Part shown: one piece after another, positions 1-6,240 of the stretch
Numbering within the stretch: the stretch's first letter is position 1
How the letters are laid out: every line of letters starts with the position of its first letter
DNA from: DATECU01 sp035286745
GTDB taxonomy: Bacteria; Acidobacteriota; Vicinamibacteria; Fen-336
Length of the DNA stretch: 11,649 bases
Direction of reading: 5' to 3'
NCBI GenBank assembly: GCA_035286745.1
Contig: DATECU010000073.1
Location: forward strand, 1 to 11,649
The notes under the pieces: model-generated
Told to the model about the DNA's origin: nothing
What the model saw: the letters and a program-made list of their open reading frames with translations, nothing else
Database searches by the model: none
Program-made: the position numbers and the translations under genes

Positions 1-291
1 GCCCACACCACGCTGCCGGTGATCGGAGTGCCGCTGGCCAGCTCCCCCCTGTCGGGCTTCGACGCCCTGCTCGCAACCGTGCAGATGCCACCGGGGGTTC
101 CGGTCGCCACCGTGGGCGTGGGGGCCATGGGAGCGGCCAACGCTGGCCACCTGGCCGCGGGCATTCTGGCTCTGTCCGATCCCGGCCTGGGCCAGAAGCT
201 GGCGGAGCACCGGCGGCGGATGAACGATGAGGTCCTGGCCAAGTCCAAAGACCTCCCCGCCCGGCTGCAGGAGTTGCTGGCGGGCAGGTAG
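1..291 (+). CDS. purE: PurE, 5-(carboxyamino)imidazole ribonucleotide mutase, C-terminal part (5' end outside window)
   Basis: The reading frame is open from the first base and ends at TAG 289-291, giving about 96 residues. The product resembles the C-terminal half of PurE, the cytosolic purine-synthesis enzyme that converts N5-CAIR to CAIR (class I type). Visible family features are TTLPVIGVP at the start, the VQMPPGVPVATV segment and the glycine/alanine stretch with NAGHLAAGIL, which correspond to the conserved core of the octameric enzyme. The C-terminal tail is a charged helix rich in Lys, Arg and Glu, as usual. The catalytic N-terminal SxxD region lies outside the window, so class and intactness cannot be checked. 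A membrane glycosyltransferase follows after 12 nt in the same frame; no purK is seen downstream. Confidence 0.9.
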   Translation, partial: AHTTLPVIGVPLASSPLSGFDALLATVQMPPGVPVATVGVGAMGAANAGHLAAGILALSDPGLGQKLAEHRRRMNDEVLAKSKDLPARLQELLAGR

Positions 292-303
292 CGCGGCCTT
301 CTC

Positions 304-2112
304 TTGTTGGGGGACGGCCTGAGCAAGCCATCCGCACCGCCTGGGTCGCGCCGAACGGTTTGGGCGATCGCTCTGCTGAGCCTGGCCCTCAACCTCACCG
401 GCCTCACCTGGGGCCTCCCCGCCCGCTGGCATCCCGACGAGAAGGCCGACCTGGCCCGCGACATGGCGCTGGCCGGCCGGCTGCGGCCCGACTCCTTCAT
501 CAACCCATCGCTGCCCCTCTACGCCATGATGCCGGTGGCCTGGCTCCAGGCTCGGCTGGCCGGCGGCGGCCTGCTGCCCGAGAAGCTGGCCGACCCGTTA
601 GTCGCGGGCCGAGGCCTGTCCGCGCTGGCCGGGGCTGGCTCGGTGTTGGTGCTGGGTCTCGCCCTGGCGCGGCGCCGGGACCGGCTGCCCTGGGCGCCTC
701 CGCTCTTCCTCGCTCTGGCCCCCGGCTTCGTGAACCTCTGCCATTTCGCGACGCCGGAGGCGTGGCTCTTCCTGGGCGCGGCGGCCACCCTGGCGCTGGC
801 CCTGTCCCATCTGGAGGGACGGGCGTCAGCCATGACCTTGGGTGTGGTTCTGGGGCTCACCGCCTCCACCAAGTACACGGCGGCCGCCCTGCTGGCGCCG
901 GTGCTGGCGGCGGTCTGGCTGGCCCCCGAAAAGCGCCCGGCGCGGCCGGCCGCGCTGGCGGCCCTGGGCGCTTGCTCACTCGCGGTAGGCGCGCTGCTGG
1001 CCGGTGGCCTCGACCTGGCGCTGGCCGGCCGGCTGCACCTGAAGGACGTTCGCCTCCTTCACCCCCAGCGAGCCCTCGCTTTTGTCCGCTCGCTGGAACA
1101 CGCGGCGCTGGCTGCGGGAGTCCTGGCCTTGGTGGTGGCCGGGCTCGCCTGGCGGCAAAAGGCCTGGGCCCGACGCCTGGCCCGCCCGGAGACGGCGATC
1201 GTCGCGGGGGCCGCGCTCGCGGGCTTCGTTCTGGGAACGCCCTACGCGGTCCTCGATCCCCTGGCCTTCCTGAGCGACCTGGCCTTCAATCATCAGACGC
1301 GCTTCGAGTACAAGGGCCTGCTCGGCGGCTCCACCTCGTACGGCCCCTACCTTCGCCTCCTCGGTCACGCCCTCACCGGCCCGCTCCTGGCAGCCGCCCT
1401 GCTGGGGGCGCTGATCGCCGCCGGCCGGACGCTGCGCCGGGACAGAAGAGCGCTGGTCCTGCTCACCGCCCTGGTCGCGCCCTACCTCCTGGTAGCCTCC
1501 TCCGGCCACCAGGCCCTTCGCTTTCTGGCCCCCGCCTTTCCGGCGGCGGCGGCGCTCGCCGGGCTGGCGCTCCAGGCGGTTGCCGCAAGACGGGTTAGGC
1601 TGTCCATCGCCCTGCTCGTGGCGGGGCGGGCCGCGCTGGCCTGCGGCCTGGTGCTGCGGCTCTTCTTCGTCGACTCGCGGATCCTGGCCTCGCGGTGGCT
1701 GGAGCAGCAGGTCCTCGCCGGCGAGACCATCGACCTCATTGCCAACAACCCCGGCTACGCCCCCCGCATCCCCCAGGGACGCAGCCTACGCCTGGTGCCC
1801 ACCCTCTCCCGCGAGATGGCCCCCGGAGAGCGTTTCGCGGAGGCCGCAGCTCGCTACCCGACCGAGGCCTCACCCTGGCTGATCTTGACCGCAGCCTACT
1901 ACGAGCGCTTCCTCGATCACCCTGACCAGCGGCCGGAGCGGGCGGCTTTCTTCCGCGACCTGCTGGAAGGGCGCGGCGGCTTCGTGGTCGCCGCGCGCTT
2001 CAAGCAGCAGGGCTGGCTCAGGCCGGAGGCGGAGTTTCTGGATCCAGAGATCGTGGTGCTGAGAAGAGCAACCGGCGCCACAGAGACAGAACAGGCACCG
2101 GGCGCCAAGTAG
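304..2112 (+). CDS. ArnT/PMT-like (GT39, GT-C fold) integral membrane glycosyltransferase
   Basis: A 602-residue polytopic membrane protein. TM1 spans about residues 19-36 and is followed at once by RWHPDE (Asp45-Glu46), the acidic motif in the first periplasmic loop of GT-C enzymes that use polyprenyl-phosphate sugars. FINPSLPLY (65-73) and NHQTRFEYKG (329-338) are further loop motifs of this type. Hydrophobic segments continue to about residue 455. Residues from about 458 to 602 form a soluble, presumably periplasmic domain. The likely role is transfer of a lipid-linked sugar to an envelope lipid, glycan or protein; donor and acceptor cannot be read from sequence. No ATG or GTG occurs in frame between the purE stop and the HPDE motif, so TTG 304 (or TTG 307) is the probable start. 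It has no clear Shine-Dalgarno, which suggests coupling to purE translation. Confidence 0.8.
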   Translation: MLGDGLSKPSAPPGSRRTVWAIALLSLALNLTGLTWGLPARWHPDEKADLARDMALAGRLRPDSFINPSLPLYAMMPVAWLQARLAGGGLLPEKLADPLVAGRGLSALAGAGSVLVLGLALARRRDRLPWAPPLFLALAPGFVNLCHFATPEAWLFLGAAATLALALSHLEGRASAMTLGVVLGLTASTKYTAAALLAPVLAAVWLAPEKRPARPAALAALGACSLAVGALLAGGLDLALAGRLHLKDVRLLHPQRALAFVRSLEHAALAAGVLALVVAGLAWRQKAWARRLARPETAIVAGAALAGFVLGTPYAVLDPLAFLSDLAFNHQTRFEYKGLLGGSTSYGPYLRLLGHALTGPLLAAALLGALIAAGRTLRRDRRALVLLTALVAPYLLVASSGHQALRFLAPAFPAAAALAGLALQAVAARRVRLSIALLVAGRAALACGLVLRLFFVDSRILASRWLEQQVLAGETIDLIANNPGYAPRIPQGRSLRLVPTLSREMAPGERFAEAAARYPTEASPWLILTAAYYERFLDHPDQRPERAAFFRDLLEGRGGFVVAARFKQQGWLRPEAEFLDPEIVVLRRATGATETEQAPGAK

Positions 2113-2147
2113 AACGAGACAGCATAGCTGAGCGGTCAGAGAAGGGC

Positions 2148-2175
2148 GGTCAGCGAACAGCGATCAGCTTTCAGC
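2148..2175 (+). repeat. Four tandem degenerate 7-bp units (NNNCAGC)
   Basis: Four consecutive heptamers, GGTCAGC, GAACAGC, GATCAGC and TTTCAGC, lie between the stops of two convergent genes. A 7-bp inverted repeat, TAGCTGA (2125-2131) and TCAGCTA (2171-2177), encloses the array and could form a weak hairpin. Similar CAGC units recur in the gap after 7002. There is no T-run, so I do not call a terminator here. Confidence 0.5.
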
Positions 2176-2212
2176 TACGACAGGCGGCGAGAGGTTGGGG
2201 CCGGCGGGGACC

Positions 2213-3430
2213 TCAACTCCCCACCCGGTACCGCAGCACCTCCACCGCCTCGCTGGCGTCGTGGCCGACGCGCGGCACCAGGGTCAGGCCGCGGGAGTCG
2301 GCGATGCCGGGCAGCAGCAGCAGCTCCAGTTGCCTGCCCGGCCGCAGCAGATCGCCGGGGTCGACGGTGAGAGCGCGCTTGCCCCCGTCGTAGCTGAGCT
2401 TCAGACCCACGAAAGCGCGGTCGCCAGGGCGAACCGGTCCCACATAGCGCAGGACCACGCGGTCCTTGAAGGTGGCCTCGTCCATGTCCTCGCTGAACTG
2501 GACCAGGAAACGGCTGTCGGTGCCGACCTCGGTGTCGCCGTCGAGGGGCAGGGTGAAGACCACCACCGGCGAAATCCGGGGCGGTTCCGGAGGTGGGGGG
2601 GGCGCTGACGCTTCCGCGGCGGGAGTGGGGGCGGTGGTGAGCAGCACCTGGCGAGCCTGAAGGTAGGTGATTCCGTCACGGGTCAGGGGTCGGCCCACCA
2701 CCTCGATCCAACGCCCGGTGTCGCGTTTGGCGTTCTCATCCAGCTGCCAGCCGGATCCTTTGGGCTTCTTCCCGGTCACCCAGACCGCCCACAGCTCGTC
2801 CTTGATCACCCAGTCCGAGCTCGCGCGCTGGCTCTTGATCGGCAGGTCGCCGTAGAGGTTGCGGCCGCGGAACTTGCCGACCACCCGCACCAACTGGCCG
2901 TCGCGCTTGCCGGGGCTGGAGACCAGCGCCTCCAGGGTCATCTCCAGGGGCTTGGCTTTGGGCCCCGCCTCGTCGCGGCCGACATCGCTGATGCGCCAGA
3001 TGGTCACCGAGACCTGCGGCCACTCCGGGTGGCCCTGGCGCTCCGGCAGCGGGGGGAGGACACCATCGGAGCAGTCTCCGCAACGCTCGGGGAGGACGCG
3101 AACCAGGCCAACCACCTCCACCCGGCGACCCATGAGGTGTCGCAGGTCGGCAGCGACTTCGGGGACGGGGATCAGCATCACCTCGGCGCCCTCGTCACGG
3201 AGGCGGCTGTAGGCGGAACCAAAGCCCAGGATGTCCAGGTCCCCCTGTGTGCGCACCACCCGCGTCTGCTGGATGCCCTGCGCAATGTCGGCGACCGAGA
3301 CCTCGGAGGGCGGACCGTAGAGGTCCTGGTAGCGAGAACCCATGGTGGAGATGTCTCCGCCCGTCTGGGCGGGGAGCGGGACCGCAGCGAGCAGGAAGGC
3401 AGCGGAGGCGAAGGCAAGGCGCGGGCGCAT
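2213..3430 (-). CDS. Secreted protein with OB-like middle region and C-terminal bacterial Ig-like (Big_5-type) domain; function unknown
   Basis: 405 residues from ATG 3430. I chose this start because it begins a clear signal peptide (MRPR, hydrophobic core, LPAQ, cleavage likely after Ala21); the upstream reading frame is Arg-rich and non-coding in character. Residues about 60-155 include a Cys117-x-x-Cys120 pair inside a segment that reads like an OB-like barrel (GRRVEVVGLVRVLP). Residues about 160-270 hold a second barrel-like segment (QLVRVVGKFRGRNLYGD, then RWIEVVGRPL). A proline-rich linker (about 272-292) leads to an Ig-like domain (about 290-400) with the FTLPLDGDTEVGTDSRFLV and FSEDMD pattern of Big_5/SbsA-type Ig domains. 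It is probably periplasmic or surface-exposed. I recognise no catalytic motif. It converges on the glycosyltransferase and diverges from the OPT gene. Confidence 0.75.
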   Translation of the reverse strand: MRPRLAFASAAFLLAAVPLPAQTGGDISTMGSRYQDLYGPPSEVSVADIAQGIQQTRVVRTQGDLDILGFGSAYSRLRDEGAEVMLIPVPEVAADLRHLMGRRVEVVGLVRVLPERCGDCSDGVLPPLPERQGHPEWPQVSVTIWRISDVGRDEAGPKAKPLEMTLEALVSSPGKRDGQLVRVVGKFRGRNLYGDLPIKSQRASSDWVIKDELWAVWVTGKKPKGSGWQLDENAKRDTGRWIEVVGRPLTRDGITYLQARQVLLTTAPTPAAEASAPPPPPEPPRISPVVVFTLPLDGDTEVGTDSRFLVQFSEDMDEATFKDRVVLRYVGPVRPGDRAFVGLKLSYDGGKRALTVDPGDLLRPGRQLELLLLPGIADSRGLTLVPRVGHDASEAVEVLRYRVGS

Positions 3431-3435
3431 GCCCG

Positions 3436-3466
3436 AGTATAGGGCGCGGCTCCGGGCCAGCGCCAA
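3436..3466 (-). promoter_or_regulatory. Promoter of the secreted-protein gene, placing the transcript start at its ATG (leaderless mRNA)
   Basis: Read on the minus strand, TTGGCG (3466-3461) is followed after 19 nt by TATACT (3441-3436). Only 5 nt (CGGGC) separate the -10 box from the ATG at 3430, so initiation 6-7 nt after the hexamer falls on or next to the A of the start codon. No Shine-Dalgarno fits in that space. The -10 is strong; the -35 and its 19-nt spacing are weak. Confidence 0.5.
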
Positions 3467-3526
3467 CGCGCGAGCGTGCGCCCCAATCCCGCGGCGGGTG
3501 GTCGGCCGGTCGGTCGGTCGCCCGCG

Positions 3527-3555
3527 TTGACGGGGAGCGGTCCCATGAGTACGAT
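3527..3555 (+). promoter_or_regulatory. Likely sigma70 promoter of the OPT transporter gene
   Basis: TTGACG (3527-3532, 5 of 6 consensus bases) is followed by exactly 17 nt and TACGAT (3550-3555, 4 of 6). Transcription would begin near 3562, giving a leader of about 49 nt before ATG 3611 and its GGAGG (3601-3605). This promoter overlaps the alternative upstream ATG at 3545, so the two cannot both be right for the same transcript. Confidence 0.5.
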
Positions 3556-3610
3556 CCCCCCGCCGCACGCGTCCACCACCCCGGTCAACTCGTTCCTTCC
3601 GGAGGAGTTC

Positions 3611-5743
3611 ATGGCCCAAGAGAAGGTCGCCCCGGCGCCGGAGTTCAAGCCGTACATCCCCAACTCCACGTTCATCCCCGAGTTCACCTGGCGCGCGGTG
3701 TTCCTGGGGATGGTGTTCGGGGTCATCTTCGGCGCGGTCACGGTCTACGTCGGCTTGCGCGCCGGCCTGACGGTGTCGGCATCCATCCCCATCGCGGTGC
3801 TCTCCATCAGCCTGCTGCGCATGCTCGGCAAGGCGACCATCCTGGAAAACAACATCGTTCAGACCACCGGCTCGGCCGGCGAATCGGTCGCCGCCGGCGT
3901 GATCTTCACGCTACCGGCTCTGATCTTCCTGGGCTTCCCGCTCGAGTACTCGCGGATCTTCCTGCTCGCCCTCTTCGGCGGCTGGCTGGGCGTGCTGTTC
4001 ATGATCCCGCTGCGGCGCCAGCTCATCGTGAAGGAGCACGGCAACCTGCTCTACCCCGAGGGCACCGCCTGCGCCGACGTTCTGATCGCGGGAGAGAAGG
4101 GCGGATCCTTCGCCAGCCGTGTGTTCTATGGCCTGGGCCTGGGCGGCGTCTATACGCTGCTCCAGAACAGCAACGCGCTAGGCGTGATCCGGGAAACCCC
4201 CACCTACAATCCCTCCTGGCTTCCGGGCGCGTCGCTGCGCGCCGCCATCACCTCCGAGTATCTGGGGGTGGGCTACATCATCGGACCCAAGGTGGCAGGC
4301 GTGATCTTCGCCGGGGGCGTCTTCTCCTGGCTGGTCATGATGCCCGCCATCAAGTTCTTCGGCAGCCTGGTCCCGACGGCCATCTACCCCAGCCCGCTGC
4401 CCATCGCCGAGATGACCTCGGACAACCTCTGGAACTACTACATTCGTTATATCGGTGCCGGCGCGGTTGCCGCCGCCGGGCTGATCACGCTGGTCAAGAC
4501 GCTGCCGACCATCGTGGCGGCGCTCAAGGCCGGTCTGAAGCGGGGCCAGGGAGGGGGGGAAGCCCCCGAGGGGCGGGTGGGGCGAGACCTTCCCGGGACC
4601 GTCGTGCTTGGCGGCGCGGCCCTGATCGTGCTGCTGTTGTGGTCCCTCTTGACCTTCAAGCCCGTCCCCGGCGCGCCCACCGGGGCCGGCAACAACTTCG
4701 TGGCCTCGCTCTTGGTCGTCGTCTTCGGCTTTCTGTTCGTGACCGTCTCCTCGCGCATCTGCGGCCTGATCGGCACCTCAGCCAACCCCGTCTCCGGCAT
4801 GACCATCGCGACGCTGATGGCGACCTGCGCGCTGTTCCTGGCTGCCGGCTGGACCAGCCCCGCCTACGCTGTCCTGGCGCTGACCATCGGCGGCGTCGTG
4901 TGCATCGCCGCCGCCAACGCCGGAGCCACATCGCAGGATCTCAAGACCGGCTTCCTGGTGGGGGCCACGCCCTCCTACCAGCAGTTGGGCCTCTTCGCCG
5001 GTGTGACCGCCTCGGCCCTGATCATCGGAGCGACCTTGATCGGCATGAACAAGGGGCTCGAGAAGTACGAGCCGGTGTCGATCAGCATCGACATGAACCA
5101 GCTGACGGAAGGCGTGGTGGTCGAGGGGACCAAGGAGTACAAGGGCAAGAGCTACACGCTGCTCAACGCCATCGGTTCCAAGACGGTTGCCGAAGGCAAG
5201 TACCTGGTGAACCCGGACACCCAACAGATCGAGCTTCAGTGGATCCAGGGCATCGGCAGCCAGGCTGCGCCGGCGCCGCAGGCTCGGCTAATGTCGGTAG
5301 TGATCAACGGCATCCTGACCCAGAAGCTGCCCTGGGGCCTGGTGCTCCTGGGGGTGTTTCTGGTGATTGCGGTCGAGCTTCTGGGCATTCGCTCCCTGAG
5401 CTTCGCGGTGGGCTCCTACCTGTCGATCGGCACCACGGCTGCGATTTTCTGCGGCGGGCTGGCCAAGTGGCTGGCGGAGCGAGACCGACCCCAGACCGAG
5501 GAGGGCGAGGCTAGCCCCGGCGCTCTCTATGCCAGCGGACTGATAGCCGCCGGCGGCATCGTGGGGCTGCTGGCGATTGCGGTGAAGCTCGCAGAGGGGC
5601 AGGGCTGGCTGCCGACCGACGCGATCAAGATCGGCCCCAGGCTCGGTCTCGACACCAGCTCTCTGATCGGCATGATCGGCTTTGCCGCGCTCGGCTTCTC
5701 CCTCTACCACTTCGCCCGCAAGCCGCTGGAGAACGAGAAGTAG
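3611..5743 (+). CDS. OPT-family oligopeptide transporter (inner membrane)
   Basis: 710 residues from ATG 3611, with many hydrophobic helices throughout. Conserved OPT segments are clear: FKPYIP and PEFTWRAV near the N-terminus, GLRAGLTVSASIP, NIVQTTGSAGES (81-92), the YPEGTACADVLIAGE segment, NPVSGMT (392-398), and ANAGATSQDLK with GFLVGATPSYQQ (435-458). Family members are proton-coupled importers of small peptides, and some relatives carry metal chelates; the substrate here cannot be told. A hydrophilic insert (about 480-558) before the last helices and a Gly/Arg-rich linker near residue 320 look lineage-specific. The start at 3611 has GGAGG at 5-nt spacing and lies downstream of a good promoter. 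ATG 3545 (22 residues longer, GGGGAG upstream, GC-rich third positions) remains possible. The gene stands alone and is divergent from the secreted-protein gene. Confidence 0.9.
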   Translation: MAQEKVAPAPEFKPYIPNSTFIPEFTWRAVFLGMVFGVIFGAVTVYVGLRAGLTVSASIPIAVLSISLLRMLGKATILENNIVQTTGSAGESVAAGVIFTLPALIFLGFPLEYSRIFLLALFGGWLGVLFMIPLRRQLIVKEHGNLLYPEGTACADVLIAGEKGGSFASRVFYGLGLGGVYTLLQNSNALGVIRETPTYNPSWLPGASLRAAITSEYLGVGYIIGPKVAGVIFAGGVFSWLVMMPAIKFFGSLVPTAIYPSPLPIAEMTSDNLWNYYIRYIGAGAVAAAGLITLVKTLPTIVAALKAGLKRGQGGGEAPEGRVGRDLPGTVVLGGAALIVLLLWSLLTFKPVPGAPTGAGNNFVASLLVVVFGFLFVTVSSRICGLIGTSANPVSGMTIATLMATCALFLAAGWTSPAYAVLALTIGGVVCIAAANAGATSQDLKTGFLVGATPSYQQLGLFAGVTASALIIGATLIGMNKGLEKYEPVSISIDMNQLTEGVVVEGTKEYKGKSYTLLNAIGSKTVAEGKYLVNPDTQQIELQWIQGIGSQAAPAPQARLMSVVINGILTQKLPWGLVLLGVFLVIAVELLGIRSLSFAVGSYLSIGTTAAIFCGGLAKWLAERDRPQTEEGEASPGALYASGLIAAGGIVGLLAIAVKLAEGQGWLPTDAIKIGPRLGLDTSSLIGMIGFAALGFSLYHFARKPLENEK

Positions 5744-5770
5744 AACCAGCGCTGGCGCGCCCAAGAAGAC

Positions 5771-5806
5771 AAAAAAACCCCGGAGGGCTCTTCCACCCTC
5801 CGGGGT
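5771..5806 (-). terminator. Intrinsic terminator of the minus-strand ncRNA
   Basis: A perfect 10-bp stem, CCCCGGAGGG (5778-5787) and CCCTCCGGGG (5796-5805), encloses an 8-nt loop and can be extended by A5777-T5806. Seven A residues at 5771-5777 become a run of seven T on the minus strand directly after the stem. No T-run follows on the plus strand, so the orientation is minus. It therefore does not primarily serve the OPT gene ending at 5743. Confidence 0.85.
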
Positions 5807-5941
5807 CGGTAAGCTGTTGGGATTCGCCAGGTTTTCCGCCTAGCGTTGCCCCCAAGTCGGGCGTCTGGACCGATCGAAACGTCCGGTCCTGGAGGCGCTC
5901 CAGTTGAACGCGTTGCCTAGCTGCTCACGCCCTGCGCAAAC

Positions 5942-5989
5942 CTAAGCGTCAGCCACCTCGCGGGGCTTACTGGGACTGCAACTGTCCAC
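5942..5989 (-). CDS. Possible 15-residue small ORF within the candidate ncRNA
   Basis: GTG at 5989 lies 7 nt after GGAGG (6001-5997), an ideal distance, within a 16-nt stretch complementary to the 3' tail of 16S rRNA apart from one G-U wobble. The ORF would encode a 15-residue peptide beginning VDSCSPSKPR and ending at TAG 5944-5942. A second frame starts at GTG 5997 inside the Shine-Dalgarno itself and runs 26 codons to TAG 5919-5917; its product contains VVQWTVAVPVSPARW. The spacing favours the shorter frame. Neither peptide is recognised. The alternative is that the sequence binds ribosomes or 16S rRNA without being translated. Confidence 0.3.
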   Translation of the reverse strand: MDSCSPSKPREVADA

Positions 5990-6017
5990 TGGACCACCTC
6001 CTTTCTCGCGTGGTTTG

Positions 6018-6047
6018 AGTGTACGAACGCCTCGGGCCCGCTGTCAA
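6018..6047 (-). promoter_or_regulatory. Sigma70-type promoter for the minus-strand ncRNA
   Basis: On the minus strand a perfect TTGACA (6047-6042) is followed after 18 nt by TACACT (6023-6018, 4 of 6 consensus bases). Initiation is expected at A6011. The promoter is back-to-back with that of the phosphodiesterase gene, whose -35 begins about 100 bp away. Confidence 0.6.
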
Positions 6048-6054
6048 GAGGCAA

Positions 6055-6117
6055 CCGCAAGCTGTCGAGCCTTGGAGCCCGCTCACCACCACCGCTTGCG
6101 GCCGCGCCGGCCGCTCA
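6055..6117. repeat. Inverted and direct repeats between the two divergent promoters
   Basis: CCGCAAGC (6055-6062) and GCTTGCGG (6094-6101) form a perfect 8-bp inverted repeat with a 31-nt gap. GCTCACC occurs twice, at 6081-6087 and 6111-6117, exactly 30 bp apart. The block fills most of the space between the ncRNA promoter and the phosphodiesterase promoter. It could be a shared binding region for a regulator, though GC-rich DNA gives such repeats easily. Confidence 0.35.
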
Positions 6118-6134
6118 CCGGGGCGCGACCCGTG

Positions 6135-6175
6135 ACGTAGCGCACTTGACACCCCGAAAGACCGCGTGCTACGTT
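6135..6175 (+). promoter_or_regulatory. Promoter of the phosphodiesterase gene bracketed by an inverted repeat (candidate operator)
   Basis: A perfect TTGACA (6146-6151) is followed after 18 nt by TACGTT (6170-6175), a weak -10 helped by an upstream TGC (extended -10 type). Transcription would start near 6182, with a leader of about 59 nt to ATG 6241. A perfect 7-bp inverted repeat, ACGTAGC (6135-6141) and GCTACGT (6168-6174), lies on both sides of the -35, and its right arm covers the -10. That is a position where a bound repressor would block RNA polymerase. Confidence 0.5.
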
Positions 6176-6240
6176 CGCCAGACTGGATCTCCCCTCCAAA
6201 TGCCTAAACACGAGCTACTTGGACCGAGCGGGAGTCGACC

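Larger units (their letters stand above)
5771..6011 (-). ncRNA. Candidate structured small RNA (about 240 nt), unassigned family
   Basis: Defined by a promoter at 6047-6018 (predicted start A6011) and the intrinsic terminator at 5806-5771, with no minus-strand gene further downstream; the OPT gene ends convergently at 5743. Pairings visible in the RNA are GGGCGT (5932-5927) with ACGCCC (5864-5859), closing a branched region that contains hairpin CTGGAG/CTCCAG (5903-5898 with 5894-5889, loop CGC) and hairpin GGACCG/CGGTCC (5889-5884 with 5872-5867). The two inner stems share one base, so they stack or compete. GGCAACGC occurs twice (5917-5910 and 5850-5843). Near the 5' end the RNA reads AGAAAGGAGGTGGTCCAG, a near-complete match to the 16S anti-Shine-Dalgarno tail, before a 15-codon ORF. 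I considered 6S, SRP, RNase P, tmRNA and common riboswitches and recognised none. Confidence 0.6.

Noticed and set aside
360..1598. A 412-codon frame inside the glycosyltransferase gene
   Set aside because: It is Pro/Gly/Arg-rich out-of-frame translation with no hydrophobic segments, whereas the chosen frame has helices and the HPDE motif.
3506..3519. Short tandem GGTC units upstream of the OPT gene
   Set aside because: Only about three 4-bp units in GC-rich DNA; too short to treat as a meaningful repeat.
3247..5514. A 755-codon plus-strand open frame overlapping most of the OPT gene
   Set aside because: It is rich in Arg, Gly, Ala and Pro and matches no family; it is the +1 shadow of the high-GC OPT gene and also runs antisense through the secreted-protein gene.
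5771..5806. Terminator of the OPT gene
   Set aside because: The T-run exists only on the minus strand; on the plus strand the stem is followed by TCGGTAAG, so its main direction is minus.
5986..6006. Plus-strand resemblance to the 3' end of 16S rRNA
   Set aside because: The match is under 20 nt and no other rRNA sequence surrounds it, so it is not an rRNA fragment; it is better read as an extended Shine-Dalgarno on the minus strand.
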